Source: Vishniacozyma victoriae (lineage: Eukaryota; Basidiomycota; Tremellomycetes; Tremellales; Bulleribasidiaceae). Taken from it: DNA of 64,000 nucleotides. Position 1 is the stretch's first letter. Every line of letters starts with the position of its first letter. A program made the translations under genes and the position numbers. Under the pieces are notes generated by a model. The model was not told the DNA's origin. It searched no databases and saw nothing but the letters and a program-made list of their open reading frames with translations. The stretch covers positions 186,001 to 250,000 of the forward strand of contig JADPYG010000091.1 of NCBI GenBank assembly GCA_017654735.1. The letters run 5' to 3'. Shown piece after piece: positions 1-11,966 of the stretch.

Positions 1-499
1 TGCAACATCATGACCACATTCGAATTATGTTCCTCCACCTGACCCTTTCCAGCAGCTACCTGAGGCTGTTTCTGAGCTCGGATATATGATTGTAGGGATG
101 CGATTTGAGTATTTAAGGAAGCTATATCTTGTCTGATCACGTATGTCAACTCGGATATTTCGATTGGGCGGTCATCAAATAGAGTCTTTCGCTTTGCCAC
201 TACCCATCAGCTGTACCTCAGACAAGTGGGGTGAGCTGAGAGGACGTACATTGTGCTAATTTCTGGAGTTTTAGAGTGGTACTGTTGATATCCTTCGCAA
301 TCCCACCTGCCATCCTCCCAAATTCACTCTTACTGCCCTGACCGGGTTTGGGTGTACTTCGTCCATTCTCCTTAGGAATCAAAGGTTGTTTAACTTCACT
401 CTTGCCCTTTGTAGAAGAAGAGGTGGAGGGTAGGGACGAGCGGGATTTGATAGATGCGAGAGTGGAGTGAAATTCGCTCGTTCGGTCTTTTGGTGCCAT
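1..499 (-). CDS. SED5: Syntaxin-5 / Sed5 t-SNARE, N-terminal part (partial)
   Basis: Golgi syntaxin of the Qa-SNARE class, which drives ER-Golgi and intra-Golgi vesicle fusion. The start is taken at 497-499 because the protein then begins MAPKDRTSEFHSTLASIKSR, the classic Sed5/syntaxin-5 opening; an upstream in-frame ATG at 664 would add a non-conserved leader. Exon 1 ends near base 248 at a gtacgt donor. The next exon starts near base 197 and reads LAKRKTLFDDRPIEISELTY, then a helical stretch (residues with DIASLNTQIASLQSYIR) typical of the Habc domain of this family. The SNARE motif and tail anchor lie beyond the left edge, so the gene is truncated by the window, not broken. It is divergent from the SmG gene. 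Confidence 0.88.
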
Positions 500-840
500 C
501 TTGCTTGATGCCTCTTGTCTCAAGCGGCTGAAGAGGGTTGATAAGTAGTAGTGACGGATATAAGGAGGATTATCTAGTTGATTGATAGAGTAGACAGTGA
601 GTGACGCGCTGGATGGGTAGATAGAGGGTGCCACGTTCGGTGAATACGGCAATGTCCGCTTCATTCAACTCTCCTCTTCTACTGTATCTTCTAATCACTA
701 TACATTCATCAACAACAGCATCATCCACTCAGACCATCTTAGGTTCAACACACACGAACGATACAGAACGACTAGAAGGAACACCACTAGAAAAAGAATC
801 ATTTGAAGAGGAGAAAATAAACCCAAACGACACAATCATC
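500..840. promoter_or_regulatory. Divergent intergenic region SED5/SmG
   Basis: 341 bp between the two start codons of head-to-head genes. It must hold both promoters and leaders. I see no convincing TATA box; the plus-strand side just before the SmG ATG is A-rich (acaatcatc before the ATG). Confidence 0.5.
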
Positions 841-1255
841 ATGTCCCGTCCATCCCAACCTGAATTGAAGAGTGAGCTGCTGTCCTCTTCCAGGTCGATG
901 GGCGCAAGCTGACTGCCAGAATTCATGGACCGTAAAATCTTCCTACATGTCCAAGGTGGTCGATCAGTATCGGGAGTTCTGAGGGGTTTCGACATTTTCT
1001 TAAATCTAGTCCTGGATCAGGCTACGGAAGAGATGGGAGGTGGACAGAAGAGGCCTTGTGGGATGATTGTGAGTGTCCTTCTCTACTTTTGTCTGGGAAA
1101 CAGACGCGAAGAGGATAAATGGAGGAGGAAGCAGGTGGATTTGAAGGATGTGGTGGAGGAAGGGAAGATGGATTTCAAGGGAAGAAGCTGACATTCAGGT
1201 TATCCGAGGAAATTCAGTAGCATCAATAGAACTGCTGGATAGTATGAGAGTCTAG
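841..1255 (+). CDS. SMX2: Small nuclear ribonucleoprotein G (SmG)
   Basis: Core Sm-ring protein of spliceosomal snRNPs. Three exons, 841-871, 920-1068 and 1199-1255, give a 78-residue protein, the usual length for SmG. The spliced start MSRPSQPELKKFMDRK matches the SmG-specific PELKKFMDK block, followed by the Sm1 motif (GGRSVSGVLRGFDIFLNLVLD) and the Sm2 motif (IRGNSVASIELL). The PELKKFM start and the lack of an N-terminal extension separate it from Lsm7. Both introns have a ctgac branch site immediately before the acceptor. The 130-nt second intron is long for this window. The gene is convergent with the membrane-protein gene that ends at 1540. Confidence 0.9.
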
Positions 1256-1539
1256 CGAGTGGAAGGAATAGTTGGCGGAGATGGAGTAAAGAGGAAACAT
1301 TGGAAGATAGCGGAGGGAGGAATGGAAAACGCCATACTTCCAGGGAGAAGGGCGATACAGTACTTTTACAGGTTTACACGATTCATTTTACCACGGACCA
1401 ATATGTCATTACATCGATAATTGTTCGGGTACGAGAGCAGCATTCAGGAGGATGTAGCTAATAGCAATGCCGGATCTTGACAGGTATATTGAACACGAAC
1501 AATGCTATCGACACGGAATATACGATACGCCAGACGACC

Positions 1540-3113
1540 CTATTCCCTATTCCTTCTCGCTAGCAAACCCGCCAGTAAACCCGTCAAGAGTATTACCCCA
1601 ATTACACACCCGATACTGATTCCCAGAACATACTTTCTCCTCCGCCTTCCACCCTTTGTACTACTACTCCACTTGCCCACTGATATATAGCTCAATACAC
1701 TCTGGCGATGATCATGATCCGGTTCCCGATGTCCAAGGTGTGGTGATTGGATAAAAGCAGCTCGATCATGTATTGGTTCCTCTTCTACTTGTCTCTTTTC
1801 ACTCTCACTAGCGCAGATGAAGGAAATACAAGCCGGTTGAGGGGATATGTTTTCTTCGAGTGGAGGATCTTTCTCTGGAATGAGGACTACCCATTGCCTC
1901 TCCTTCTCTTCTGGTTGGGGCAGGATGCTGGGGGTGGTAGAATCATGGTTGGATTGGGAATCGATTTCTGTGAATTGATCTTCTCGTCCTCGGCGGAATG
2001 GATGGCGCATAGATCTGGTTGAAGGTGTATGTGCAGATCGATGAGTTTCGAGGGGAGAGGGACGTGATGATTTTGTGGATCTTGAAGTAAAGCGTTTCAG
2101 TGATGGGACATTGGGTCCTGATACCTGACCATCAGCTTCATCTGTCAAAGAAGACGTACCCTCTTGCCAGCCTTCAACATCCTCTCCAGCACCGTCGCTC
2201 TACCCAATAAAGCAGCTAATTCCAATTCCCCCTCCCTCCTCCTAGCGTCTTGTTCGAGTAAAGGACTCATCTCTACTAAATCCCATTTCCCATATGCTTT
2301 CTGGAATGATCGGCGGTGAATCGTAGAATTAGATATCCGTTTCTTGGATGATGCAGTGGATTTACTCGATTTCACCGATTTCAGCGAACGGGCTTTACGT
2401 AGCATGGACGATGTTGAATTTGATCGGTGAGAAAGAGGGGACGTAGCTCGAACTGCCATGGCTGATCGAGGTGAATCATCTTTGATCCGTGGGGGAGTAG
2501 GTCCGAGCTCTTCCACCCCGACTTCAGCCGAATGGGATTGAGATTCAAGCTCAACATCCGCCATACCCGATTGAAACGAGTGGACAGTCTGGGCCGAGAA
2601 TCGATGAGGAGTATGGGCCGCTAACAGTAGTTGATTAGGGACGTTGACTGGCGGAGGATTGATTTGAGATCGTCTCGAAGCTATTGATGATCTCGATGAT
2701 TTCCTTGAAATATCTCCACCTCCATTCCCCTGTTTCGCAGGATCGGACGCGAGGAACGATAGACTCGGTGGACGATGTAATCCGGGAATGGGATAAGGCG
2801 AAGGATCTCTAGGAGGTGGTTCGGCCCATGGAAGATTGGCTACTTCCGACTCTGAGACCCAATCGTCATCTTCCTCTTGATTTTGGTTTTGTACAGCGAA
2901 AGGATCTTCCAAAGCCATCGTAACAGGACCGCTTAAATGTATAGAGGAAGCGTTGGTACGAATACCACGTTGAGCGTGAGTAGGTCGTGAAGGTGATTGG
3001 TATTCGGTAGTATGGGTATAGCCCGAGCTTGAAACCGTAGTGGTAGACCGATGGGTACGTGTTGAAGGAGCTAAGGAAGGTGATTTAGGTGGGACGGGTG
3101 GTGGGATTGACAT
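1540..3113 (-). CDS. Uncharacterised Ser/Pro-rich protein with one C-terminal membrane segment
   Basis: Not recognised. Two exons, 2160-3113 and 1540-2124, joined by a 35-nt intron with gtacgt donor and gctgatggtcag end, give 512 residues. The start at 3111-3113 (MSIPPPVPPKSPSLAPS) is favoured over an ATG 99 nt upstream because the proline-rich protein sequence begins there. The first 300 residues are Ser/Pro/Arg-rich and probably disordered. A short helical block near residue 280-318 (KWDLVEMSPLLEQDARRREG) precedes more low-complexity sequence. A basic stretch (KGGRRRRK) then leads into about 20 hydrophobic residues (VLGISIGCVIGVILLTGLLA) and a short LLARRNRE tail. This suggests a single-pass or tail-anchored membrane protein with a long cytosolic part; function is unknown. 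Confidence 0.65.
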
Positions 3114-3811
3114 TTTGGATGGGAATGAATGGAAGGCGCGTCTGGAAGTTGTTTGTTTACTTTGAATGTCTGTGTTGCGTGCTGCGTGTGCTTTACTTTG
3201 AGGAAAATACAAAGGAAGGGAGGGCGTGTTGTAAAGGGCGCTAGTCGATTTTGGTCCGTGTTGATAGCTTTCTGGTCGGACGATCGATCAACGATCTGTA
3301 TGATGAAGTATGAGTGAGCTATAGGATACGGTGGGAGTAAGGTATAGTGAGAATGGGTGAGATGGAAGAAAGTGAGATTGTAGTGACACGTTTGATACCA
3401 GGGATGATAACCTAAAGACCCCTTCTAAATAACCGTGAAACAGGGGTAGTCATCCTTCAACACACACAGGCTAAGGTACAGGCTCGAGCATACATCGTCA
3501 GCCATCCCGTTTCCCGGAACAATCATCACTGCTATTGATGTTGATGATGATATTCGCCATTGGTACGTTGGATGGTGTTAGGTATGGGTAAGGTCTCAGA
3601 TGATGCAGAGTAAGTAGATCGGGATTGTAATATGTTTATTGCTAATCCCGTTGTATTAGGTTGTACAGGTAATCAATAGCCGACATCCGCCAGTTTTATC
3701 CGGTATCATCACGTCGCATCATCTTGAAACTACAGACAGACCTCCTTACGAATAATCCGTAACATCTTACTCCTTACTCCTTGACTTCTTACTTCATTAT
3801 AGACACTTCAA
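3114..3811. other. Intergenic, 698 bp
   Basis: Lies upstream of the minus-strand membrane-protein gene and downstream of the minus-strand MFS gene, so it should hold the promoter of the former and the terminator of the latter. A short (gatgtt)-like run occurs near 3536-3550. No coding signal was seen. Confidence 0.4.
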
Positions 3812-6002
3812 TCACTGCCTCACCTCCTGAACAACCTCTAACTCCTTCTCACTAGGTCTCTCCTGCTGACCATACAACGTCCTAGCTTCTTTCTCGAGAT
3901 CTACCATCAGCTCTTAACTGTAGAATGACGTACATCTCGCCACATCAATCTTCGCTTTGGCCGGACTGATACAGCATACTACACCAAGAGCGATCAAGCC
4001 TAGGGGAAGTAGGAAGTAGAATGCGGCATAAGTGTTTCCACCGGCTGCATCGACGATTGCCGATGTGACGAATGGACCGATGAATGAGGATGTTTCCTGT
4101 TTATCAGTCATCACTCTGAGAAAGGGACGTACTCCAACGGTATTGAAGAGAGACATGAAGAGGAACATCTTTGGAGCGGGTGCTACTTCAGTAATCATCG
4201 TTACGTTATATGCTCCCCATGCCGCTACCCATCAGCGACATCGTTAGGGTACTTACAAGTCATGATATTCCAGCAGTTCCTCAAGTAAAATTCCCAAGCT
4301 ATCATCAGCGCGTCGATAAGGGTGGGACCTACTATTATGGAACCCGACGACATTCGTGAAATTTCCCAAGAAAGCCCAAAAGGTAGGCATAATCGCCATG
4401 ACCACTCCGAAGACCAACATTGTCTTCACCGATAGCTTAAATCGACGTTGAACAAAGTGACAGATCACGGTACCGGTACCTCCAGTCACATAGGCTAAGA
4501 GGTTGAACACGGTGTTCAAGGTGGTGGAGAACTGAACGGTTTCATTTTGGATGATACCGAGTGCGTTTCCGGCAGCCTAACGATCAGCTAATTCCAGGTC
4601 GCAATCTGATCGGCACCTACGCCCAACACGTCATTAAGAACAAAGTAGCAGAACAAGTAGATCATAGCTTGCTTTAGGTCCTTGATATTCTTTAATCCCT
4701 GCCAGACTTGCCTAGAAACAGTCAGTTTGACCATTAAAAATGAGTTTCCGAAATATTGCCACTCACTTCGGACCAGCCATCCACATACTAGTATTATCCG
4801 GTACCTTCTGTCCAGGTCTCCTCGCGTCCCATATAAAGTATGGAATCATGGATATAACGCACATACCGCCCAACATCGCTATGATACATTGATACCCTTT
4901 TCGAAGTTGGGCATCGGTGTCTTGCCCTACTGCGTATGCTATCCCGACTGAAATTGCTAGGAAGGACTATTCTCAGCTCAATCCTTGTATGAGTGACTTA
5001 CGAGGATACCAAGAGACCCAAAGATATTGACGTAGTTGAATATTTTGGATCGTTCTAGCATATCATCCATTGCATGGGCTTCCGGCCTGTAGTCAGCTCA
5101 ACATCGAAAGGGACTTACGTCTTTTCGCCTCGTAGCACTTGTTTCTCCGATTCAATCATCTTAGGTAGATCCCGTACCATAGCTGGAAACGCGGCGTGGT
5201 AGAACACTTGTAAGAGGTTTCGAGCTATCATCAGTAGCTTGTCCAGGTCCAGGAGAAGGAAGGACGCACCGATGTCACCAGTGACGTACAATGCGTTGGC
5301 AGCTTGCCATTGAGATGGTTGGGTCAAACCCGCGAATCCAAAAATACAGGCGTTTTGGATGATTGCCATTGCTGTACATTAGTATTGCCTGGATATAGGG
5401 CATACCAAGTAAGAAAGGAGCTCGCCAGTTTCCGTAATCTGCATACGGACCGACGAAAAGAAGGAGGACCACTTGGACCGCGAAGAGGATACCGTTCAAG
5501 TTCAGGATCATTGCAGGTACTGATCATCAGCCACAAATCATCTCGATGAAAGCGATCATACGGGTCATATTACTCCCTCCCCACTCGACCCGCCCCCCTG
5601 GGAATTGCTGATACAAAAGCGCCTGTTGGATGATACCTCCATAAGTCCCAATGCCGATTCCATGAGCACCAACAGCTGTTGATCAGCTTCTATGCATATT
5701 GAGAGGAGCCACTGACCAAAAGCAACATAACTCCAATATTCTTTCTTGGTAGTAACGATCCTGTCCCCCGCACTAGGGATAGTATTGACTTGATCAATCA
5801 ATGCTAATCCAACACTATGCTTGGCATCCGCAGCGGTATAGTGAGGTTTCGCATCCCCAGTGCCCCGGATAGTAGCTTCATCATCCTCTATATGCGTAAT
5901 CTCATGTTTCTCGTTCTTCTCATTAAGGTCGACATGGGCGAATGAGCCTGTCCTTGAAATGGCTGGTAAGGGTGTGATTTCGTTATCAATATTGTTGGAC
6001 AT
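3812..6002 (-). CDS. MFS transporter, Atg22-like vacuolar effluxer family
   Basis: Polytopic membrane protein assembled from about ten exons. The start at 6000-6002 gives a hydrophilic N-terminus, then KKEYWSYVAFG opening the first membrane segment. Later blocks include FPGGRVEWGGSNMTR, LNGILFAVQVVLLLFVG followed by ADYGNWR, a loop AFPAMVRDLPKMIESEKQ, FCYFVLNDVLG, and the C-terminal MFLFMSLFNTVG...SFIGPFVTSAIVD. The ADYG cytosolic turn, the long central loop and the SFIGPF motif fit the fungal Atg22-like branch of the MFS (vacuolar export of amino acids in yeast Atg22) better than sugar porters. The last intron, 3901-3933, is only 33 nt and ends in a distinct exon encoding YLEKEARTLYGQQERPSEKE, a charged cytosolic tail. 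Substrate cannot be read from sequence. An UNC93-type carrier is the alternative. Confidence 0.65.
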
Positions 6003-7035
6003 GATTCTGACATGGGTGGTCTAGAAACGTGCATTCTCATAAGTGACATATACATAGGTCTAGCATCCTCGGAGTCCTCTAACTTACTCCGATAGCGGTG
6101 GGGGAGTGGGGTTCCCAATACTCGCCGCAATTTAAGTGGAGCGCCGCTCTCGTACTCCTATACCAAGCTCATCTCGGGAGGTCGGAACATTGCCTCCTGC
6201 TTGCAACAGCCTTGAACTGTATTCACCGACCGCCGACGCTAGTTGATTTAGTGGAGTGATCGTCTTGGCGCTAGGTGGGGGAAGAGATGCCGTGCGTTTG
6301 CCGTCTCGGTCAAAGCCGTGAAGAGTTTTCCGGCGGCTTTCACCCTTGCGTCGCTTGTACCCCTACGTCCTATGTATGAGGGATGCCCGAATCTTCCACC
6401 AGGCTTCCTGCAATCTTCATGCGGCCCGAACATCTCCTTTAGACTATGTCATAGGGGAGGAATCATGTCAGCCGGATCGCCAACTTGAACGGAATAGATC
6501 TACCGCCCAAACGCTTGAATATATTCCAGAATAGACCGAATATCCCAACCTTTGACTCAATCTATTTCTCTTCCCCTTATATACCTACCGATCGGCTTGC
6601 CCCCGAAACACGAAAAGTGAGGTCATGTTAAATCAAAGTCACCCCTTTCCTCTCAAGGACTAGGTGACCTTCTACAAAGGATCTCAATCTAAATCCACCT
6701 CGACTTCTCGGCATAGCCAACACAGCCGGTAAGGACTGATTAGTCACCAATGGTACCATTGATACTTTGATCCTACTGATCTCCTTGCCTTTAGAATATC
6801 CTTTGAGCTCATGACCCCTTGAGACGACTAACCCTACCCCTTGAAAGATGGTGATCTTTTCCTTTATCCCTTCCCCCTCGGGCCTTGGTGAGGACCATGA
6901 TATGCAATATGAGATGTATAATGCCTCGCCATGGTCGCATTTGCTCAACCGACCTCATCCCTATATCTGAGATAGAGTCGACTTTCTTTCTTTTTTACCT
7001 TACTTTTCTCAAACATCATTTCGCAGGTCGAAATC
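6003..7035. other. Divergent intergenic region MFS/LPMO, 1,033 bp
   Basis: Contains both promoters of a divergent pair. A TATA-like run (cttatatacctacc) sits at about 6575-6588. A 106-codon minus-strand reading frame at 6628-6948 has no recognisable domain, no splice signals and no composition that marks it as a gene, so it is not called. Nothing else was recognised. Confidence 0.4.
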
Positions 7036-9024
7036 ATGTTTTCCCAGGTACGTGAATTCCTGATTGGCATTGCTGATTGTAGATTCAACAAAGTATTCTG
7101 CTGTTTGCCTTGCTTGGGGCTTCTAATGTAGTCAACGCCCATGGTCGAGTTAGGCAGTGGACGATTACCAAACCTTCAGGCGAGACTCAAGTCAAGCCGG
7201 GTCAGGACTACAACGTACTCAATATCCAAACAGCCCAGAGATTGAAGGATAACGCAAACAATGATGGTATGTCCAGTCTGACCCGTGTGGAATCTTTCCG
7301 GTAGGAACGCTGACCCAAAGATCCGCTCTTCCTAGAAAAATCCGGCAACCTCCTCGCTTGTAATTCGCCGGCCACCTCTGCTGGAGACACCTGGTCGGTC
7401 GACCCGGGAGATATTGTGACTCCTTTTTGGTCTCATAAGGGCTCATACGGTGGCGAGCCGGGTGTGGGCGAGTTCTGGCCAACCGGTCACAGTGGTAAGT
7501 GGTTAGAGTCTAGTCTACAAATTCGTTGTCAATGGGCGCTGATCTCATAGGTCCGGCCATCAATTACATGGCCGCATGCCCCTCTTGTGAGTGATGTCAA
7601 TCTCCACTCGTGCACAAAGTCTTATAAACTAGCTGGTTGTGACGGATTTCTCGCCTCTACAGCCGATTGGTTCAAGATCTCGGAGGACATCACTTACGAA
7701 GGCCTGTGGGTGACCGAGAAGATCTACAAGGACGGTCAATGGCCCATTAAAATGCCCGCAGATCTGAAGCCAGGGTAAATCTACACTTCGTCCAAATATA
7801 GGTTTCTGCTGATGATATCAGTGATTATCTCCTCCGCCACGAAATCATGTCTGTTCACGGTACCGAGGGTTCGCCACAGATCTATCCCGCCTGTATCCAG
7901 ATCAAGCTCGGAGGGTCCGGAACGACTGTACCAGAAAAGACCTACAAGATTCTAAAAGCTTATGAGACTTTCGACCAGACCTACATGCATTACCAGCCCA
8001 AGACGAACGAGGGTTTGAAGACCCCCGAAAAACCATTCTTTTGCCCCGGCCCGCCTGTGTACGACGGCAGTGGTGGCGGTGCTGACGGTGGTATTGGTTA
8101 CTCTGGTACAGCCGCCGCGAACGCTACCCTATCCGACTCGGATGCCGTAGCTGCATCGATCTCTTCGTCCCTCGCCGCGGCCGGATCGACCGGCATCAGC
8201 AATGTCCCCAATCTCAATGCAACCGCCTCTGCTATCGGTCAATATGGTGCTAGCTCCGTTGTCGACCCTCTGGCAGCTGCCACTGCCGGGCCCTCTCTCC
8301 AAGCTGGAGCTACTTCTGTTGCAGATCCTCTCGCACCCGTTGCCACCGGTCCTCAAGCTGGCTCCACTGCTCCCGGTGCCCCGGCCGTCCCCTCCACTCC
8401 TGTCGGCTCAGGTGTCCCTGGCGGTCAGGTTGCTGGTGGTGCAAGCGCGGGAGGACCCAACGCTGGTGATCTCAATGCCTACGCTGGTCCACCTGCCGCT
8501 ACCGGCACCGATGCGGCCAACCCTGCACCCTCTATCGACATCAAATTGTCAGGCAAGGGTGTTGACAACGACGCTGCTGCCGATGGTGCCGCAGTCGACA
8601 AGACTCTCCCTGCTCCATCTGGCAGTCTTGAAGATGCGAACACCGGTGCGAATACCACTGCCAACAATGCGGATGGGGTCTCTGCCTCCGATCCACCCGC
8701 AACGGCACTCGCTGCTGGCGCCAATGCAGCCGCTTCCTCAGTACTTAGCAGCCCGGCTACAGCGCCGGCCGAGACCGGAGCGTCAGAATACGCATCCAAT
8801 ATTCAAGGCGGAAGGTGTCAATCCAATACATGGCGATGTCAGACCAAAGCAGATGGGACAATGTCCTTGGATGTCTGTGGAAACAAGGACAGCAGTGTAC
8901 TTGGTGAGTACTTTCGATTTGCCTATTCAATTTTGAGGCTAACTGTACAGAATGGATCCCTAGCAATCCTTTCTGCCCGAACAAATGCGACGACAGTAAA
9001 CCTCAGAACCCCATCTGCGAGTAG
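7036..9024 (+). CDS. Secreted AA9 lytic polysaccharide monooxygenase with Ala/Pro linker and C-terminal Cys-rich module
   Basis: Copper enzyme that oxidatively cleaves polysaccharide chains outside the cell. Seven exons (7036-7047, 7083-7266, 7336-7494, 7551-7586, 7633-7774, 7822-8903, 8951-9024) give 562 residues. A signal peptide (MFSQIQQSILLFALLGASNVVNA) ends directly before HGRVRQW, placing His1 of the histidine brace at the mature N-terminus. The second copper His fits TGHSGPAINYMAACP, and the axial Tyr fits the YPACIQIKLGG strand. Cys pairs follow the AA9 pattern. After the catalytic domain (about residue 260) comes a roughly 250-residue Ala/Gly/Pro/Ser/Thr-rich linker, then a short module with six Cys (GGRCQSNTWRC ... 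NPICE). Cryptococcus Cel1 is a known single-domain-plus-linker AA9 protein in this clade, and orthology is likely but unproven. The Cys module is not a fungal CBM1 as I know it. Confidence 0.85.
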
Positions 9025-9415
9025 ATTTATCGGAGGCGGCGGGCGTAGTAATATTGTAGTCTCTTCGAGGTCATTCTGACTTCTGACATATGAACGGTCA
9101 TACAATACCGCTACCACTTTGTCTCCTTAAGTGCTCCCGGCTTGGTAGTCATTGACGATGCATCTCAGCAAGCATGTGTCTGACAATGGGGCTCGTCGCT
9201 TGGTTGTATCCACCTCTGTCTCCTTTGTCGCCTTCTATACTAGCCGCCTGTGAGCCGCGCACCGGTCTTGATCGAGGTTTCACTCTCATGTCGTTTGTGA
9301 TTCGTGATTGTCGTTGTTGATGTCGTTATTTCTCGCGATTCCAGTGTTTCAAATCTCTCTTATTGGCGATTCAGCGCTTTACCCCAGATATGTATGGTTC
9401 CAATGTCTCTACTCT
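9025..9415. other. Convergent intergenic region, 391 bp
   Basis: Lies between the 3' ends of the LPMO (+) and XPT1-like (-) genes. T-rich runs such as gtcgttgttgatgtcgttatttctc near 9308-9332 could act in 3' processing. No gene was seen. Confidence 0.35.
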
Positions 9416-11966
9416 CTACCCCCCACCCCGCTCCCAAAGACCTGCCTTCGGCCAGCGACGATCCATCCAATTCTCCAGCATCTCCTTGAACCTCGTTGCC
9501 CCCAACGCGTTCTTGTCCGAGATATCATCGTTGATACAGACCAATGCCGTCTCGGGATGTTTATCTACCTCTCCTAGTCGGAATGACAGTTGCCTGATGG
9601 AAGCTACAGGAGCAAAGACCGCCGGAGTAGCTCCTATTGTGTACACATACCTACCCAAAAGAGCTGTACACCACTCGCGGAGATTGATGGATCGCTCATT
9701 GCCGGTGATGACCTTGTCGAGAGAGAAGTCTGTCGTACGCCATTGTTTAGTAAGTGGCAGGACGGGTCCGATGTCGGTCCACTGCCCATCCTGTGAAGTT
9801 GGGGAATAGGTGATCTCGGATGAAGGGAGGAAGGCGCCAAGTCCACGTTCGCCTGATGCAGTGATGAGTGCGTCGATAAGGCAGTCTCCGCATTGGGGTC
9901 TTTCGAATGCTATGCGTTTGAACACTTCTTCGGCCGAGTATGTTGACGAGGTATCGGTGAAATAGTTGTCTGGTAGGCAGTATGGCATAAATTGACATTG
10001 TCGAAGTGGCTTGTCAGGGTCTTTGGGAAGGTGCCCGTCAAGTGATGCTACTTCATCAGCGGACATTCCTATGTAAGTGACTTACAGAATCTGATCCTAG
10101 TGTTCAAAGGCTCGTCCATGTTGTGGATAAACAGGTACCGATCTGCGTCTCGCACTGTCGTCCTCGGTCCTTTATGGACTATAGCAGTTTTCCCCTCTTC
10201 GAGCGCTGATCCAAATAGCTCCCGCAAGGCTTCCCTCGCAGCATCACCCCAAATCTCATCCAAACCTCCGACCTTGGCTACTACCCAAGTCCAGATTAGT
10301 GCCTCCCTCCATCTCTCTATCCTTAACCAGCTGGTCAAAGCAGCCATTTCCAAATCTGCCAAACCCCTATTAGATTCTCTAAATCCTCTAGTTGCCGAAA
10401 TCGATAATTCCTCGGCGAACATGATGGAAGCTTCGTCCATCATTGGCAAAGTCAGGGATTTGGGGAAATGTTCAGGATAAGCCTGAGGGCGATTTGTGAA
10501 ACGCCTAGAGAGAAGGGTGGAGGCGTGTTGAAGACCGCCCCATTCACCGTGTGAGGTGAGGAGGTCGGGAGTGAGGTATGGGTAGACCGGTAATGATGGA
10601 GCCATTCGGAGTACGGGACCGAGAAGGGGGTGGTGGAAATCGGATGCGGAGAGCGAGTTCTATAAATCAGCATGATTCAACTGATTATTACAAAGCGACG
10701 TACCAAGAAAAACATGTCATCATTTGACATCACGCTGAGTTTCGTCAATATTCGTCCCGATCGACAATTGTCACGGGTGACTCACAACTTTTCGTGCAAC
10801 CCTTTGACCCACCCGACCCGGGACTCAATAGCAAAACTGTTGAAAGTAGGAAGAGCCAGCTCCCTCCATTCCTGCTCCAAAGACTCGTTTGTTCCATTGA
10901 CCACTTCACCATCATCTCCCAATAATACCATGCCCGCCATGACCTCCCTCCCAACTAGTAATTCACCCGAGTGATCCTTTGGTAGTCGGTAGATATCGGA
11001 ATGGAAATGCCAAGTGATCGTATCGTCTTCGCTGGTCCAATCTAGCCATTCGGGGATTTGCCCTACCGACCATCCTTCTGCCGATCCGGTATTGTTCTTG
11101 TTGAAAGTAAGTTTCCGTTCTATCAACTTGACAACCTGGTTCTGATCGGTGTCGGTAGATTGCGAGGTTTCATTGTGATTGTCCTGTTGAAAGTCGTCAA
11201 GGGGATAATCGCCAGAGATAATGTGTATTTTGCGTAAACTGTCGCCAAGACTCTGTACACTGCTCCTCACTGATCCCTTCAATTCACCATTATCCCGCCA
11301 ACGCCTCGCTTGACCCCTTTCGACAGGTAATCCCTCTTCTTCCATACGGAACTCGAATGCCTCGGGAAAGAATGGGTCGGTGGAGTTTACCCATAGGTAT
11401 ACCAAGTCCACTTGGTCAACCTGTACTTCGATATCGCCCGATTCCATGTCTACCGGAGGAAACTCTCCGGTCGAGATGTATTGAAGGAGATCTTGCTGAG
11501 CGACCGTTGGTTCCGAGGGCTTTAGGAGAGGACGGGTAGAGGGGAGAGGGTATTGAGGGGCAAGGTAAACATGCGTCGAGTCCGTGTCATTGTATAGTGT
11601 CTCCCTTACAATGTCGACAACCTGCTCTAGTATCTGCTCAACACCTGCGGACCTGGCCGAAAGACTAGGCAGAACACATGTCCACCACCCTATCCCTCCT
11701 GCGCAGATGACCAAGAAGAGGATAACGACCCGCGTCCATTCCCTTTCACCTCCCGACTCTCTTTCTCTTCTTCCACTTTCATCCTTCTCCCTATCCTTGT
11801 CCCCTAATTCTCCAGCACTGGCGACTGACCACTCGCTGTCCGTTCGACTTCGTGCACTATCGCTATAATTTGGTAGAAGAGTATAATCGGCTTCGGAGCT
11901 CCATCGTCGTACGGTATTGGTCACGAGACCAGGTATTCGAAGTGGATTACGGAATGACCAAAACAT
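9416..11966 (-). CDS. XPT1: Stealth-family glycan phosphotransferase, Xpt1 (xylosylphosphotransferase)-like
   Basis: Type II Golgi membrane enzyme that transfers sugar-1-phosphate. In Cryptococcus, Xpt1 adds xylose phosphate to protein-linked O-mannans. Four exons (10786-11966, 10704-10734, 10086-10659, 9416-10047) give 805 residues. A cytosolic N-terminus of about 78 residues precedes one membrane segment (about residues 79-97). Stealth conserved region 1 is VDLVYLWVNSTDP (about 186-198), CR2 is RWRDNGELKGSVRSS through KIHIISGDYP (about 222-254), and CR3 is FVMSNDDMFFLNSL (about 394-407), the last built across the tiny 31-nt exon 2. This correct joining supports the model. The C-terminal third includes HPLLGPVLRM and RQCQFMPYCLPDNYF. 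Human GlcNAc-1-phosphotransferase shares this fold, so donor sugar is inferred from clade only. Confidence 0.82.

Noticed and set aside
6628..6948. 106-codon minus-strand frame in the MFS/LPMO spacer
   Set aside because: No domain, no splice signals, no neighbour logic; composition is like non-coding DNA.
8202..8936. 244-codon plus-strand frame in the LPMO linker region
   Set aside because: A shadow frame of GC-rich, repetitive linker codons; the true frame carries the Ala/Pro linker and the Cys module.
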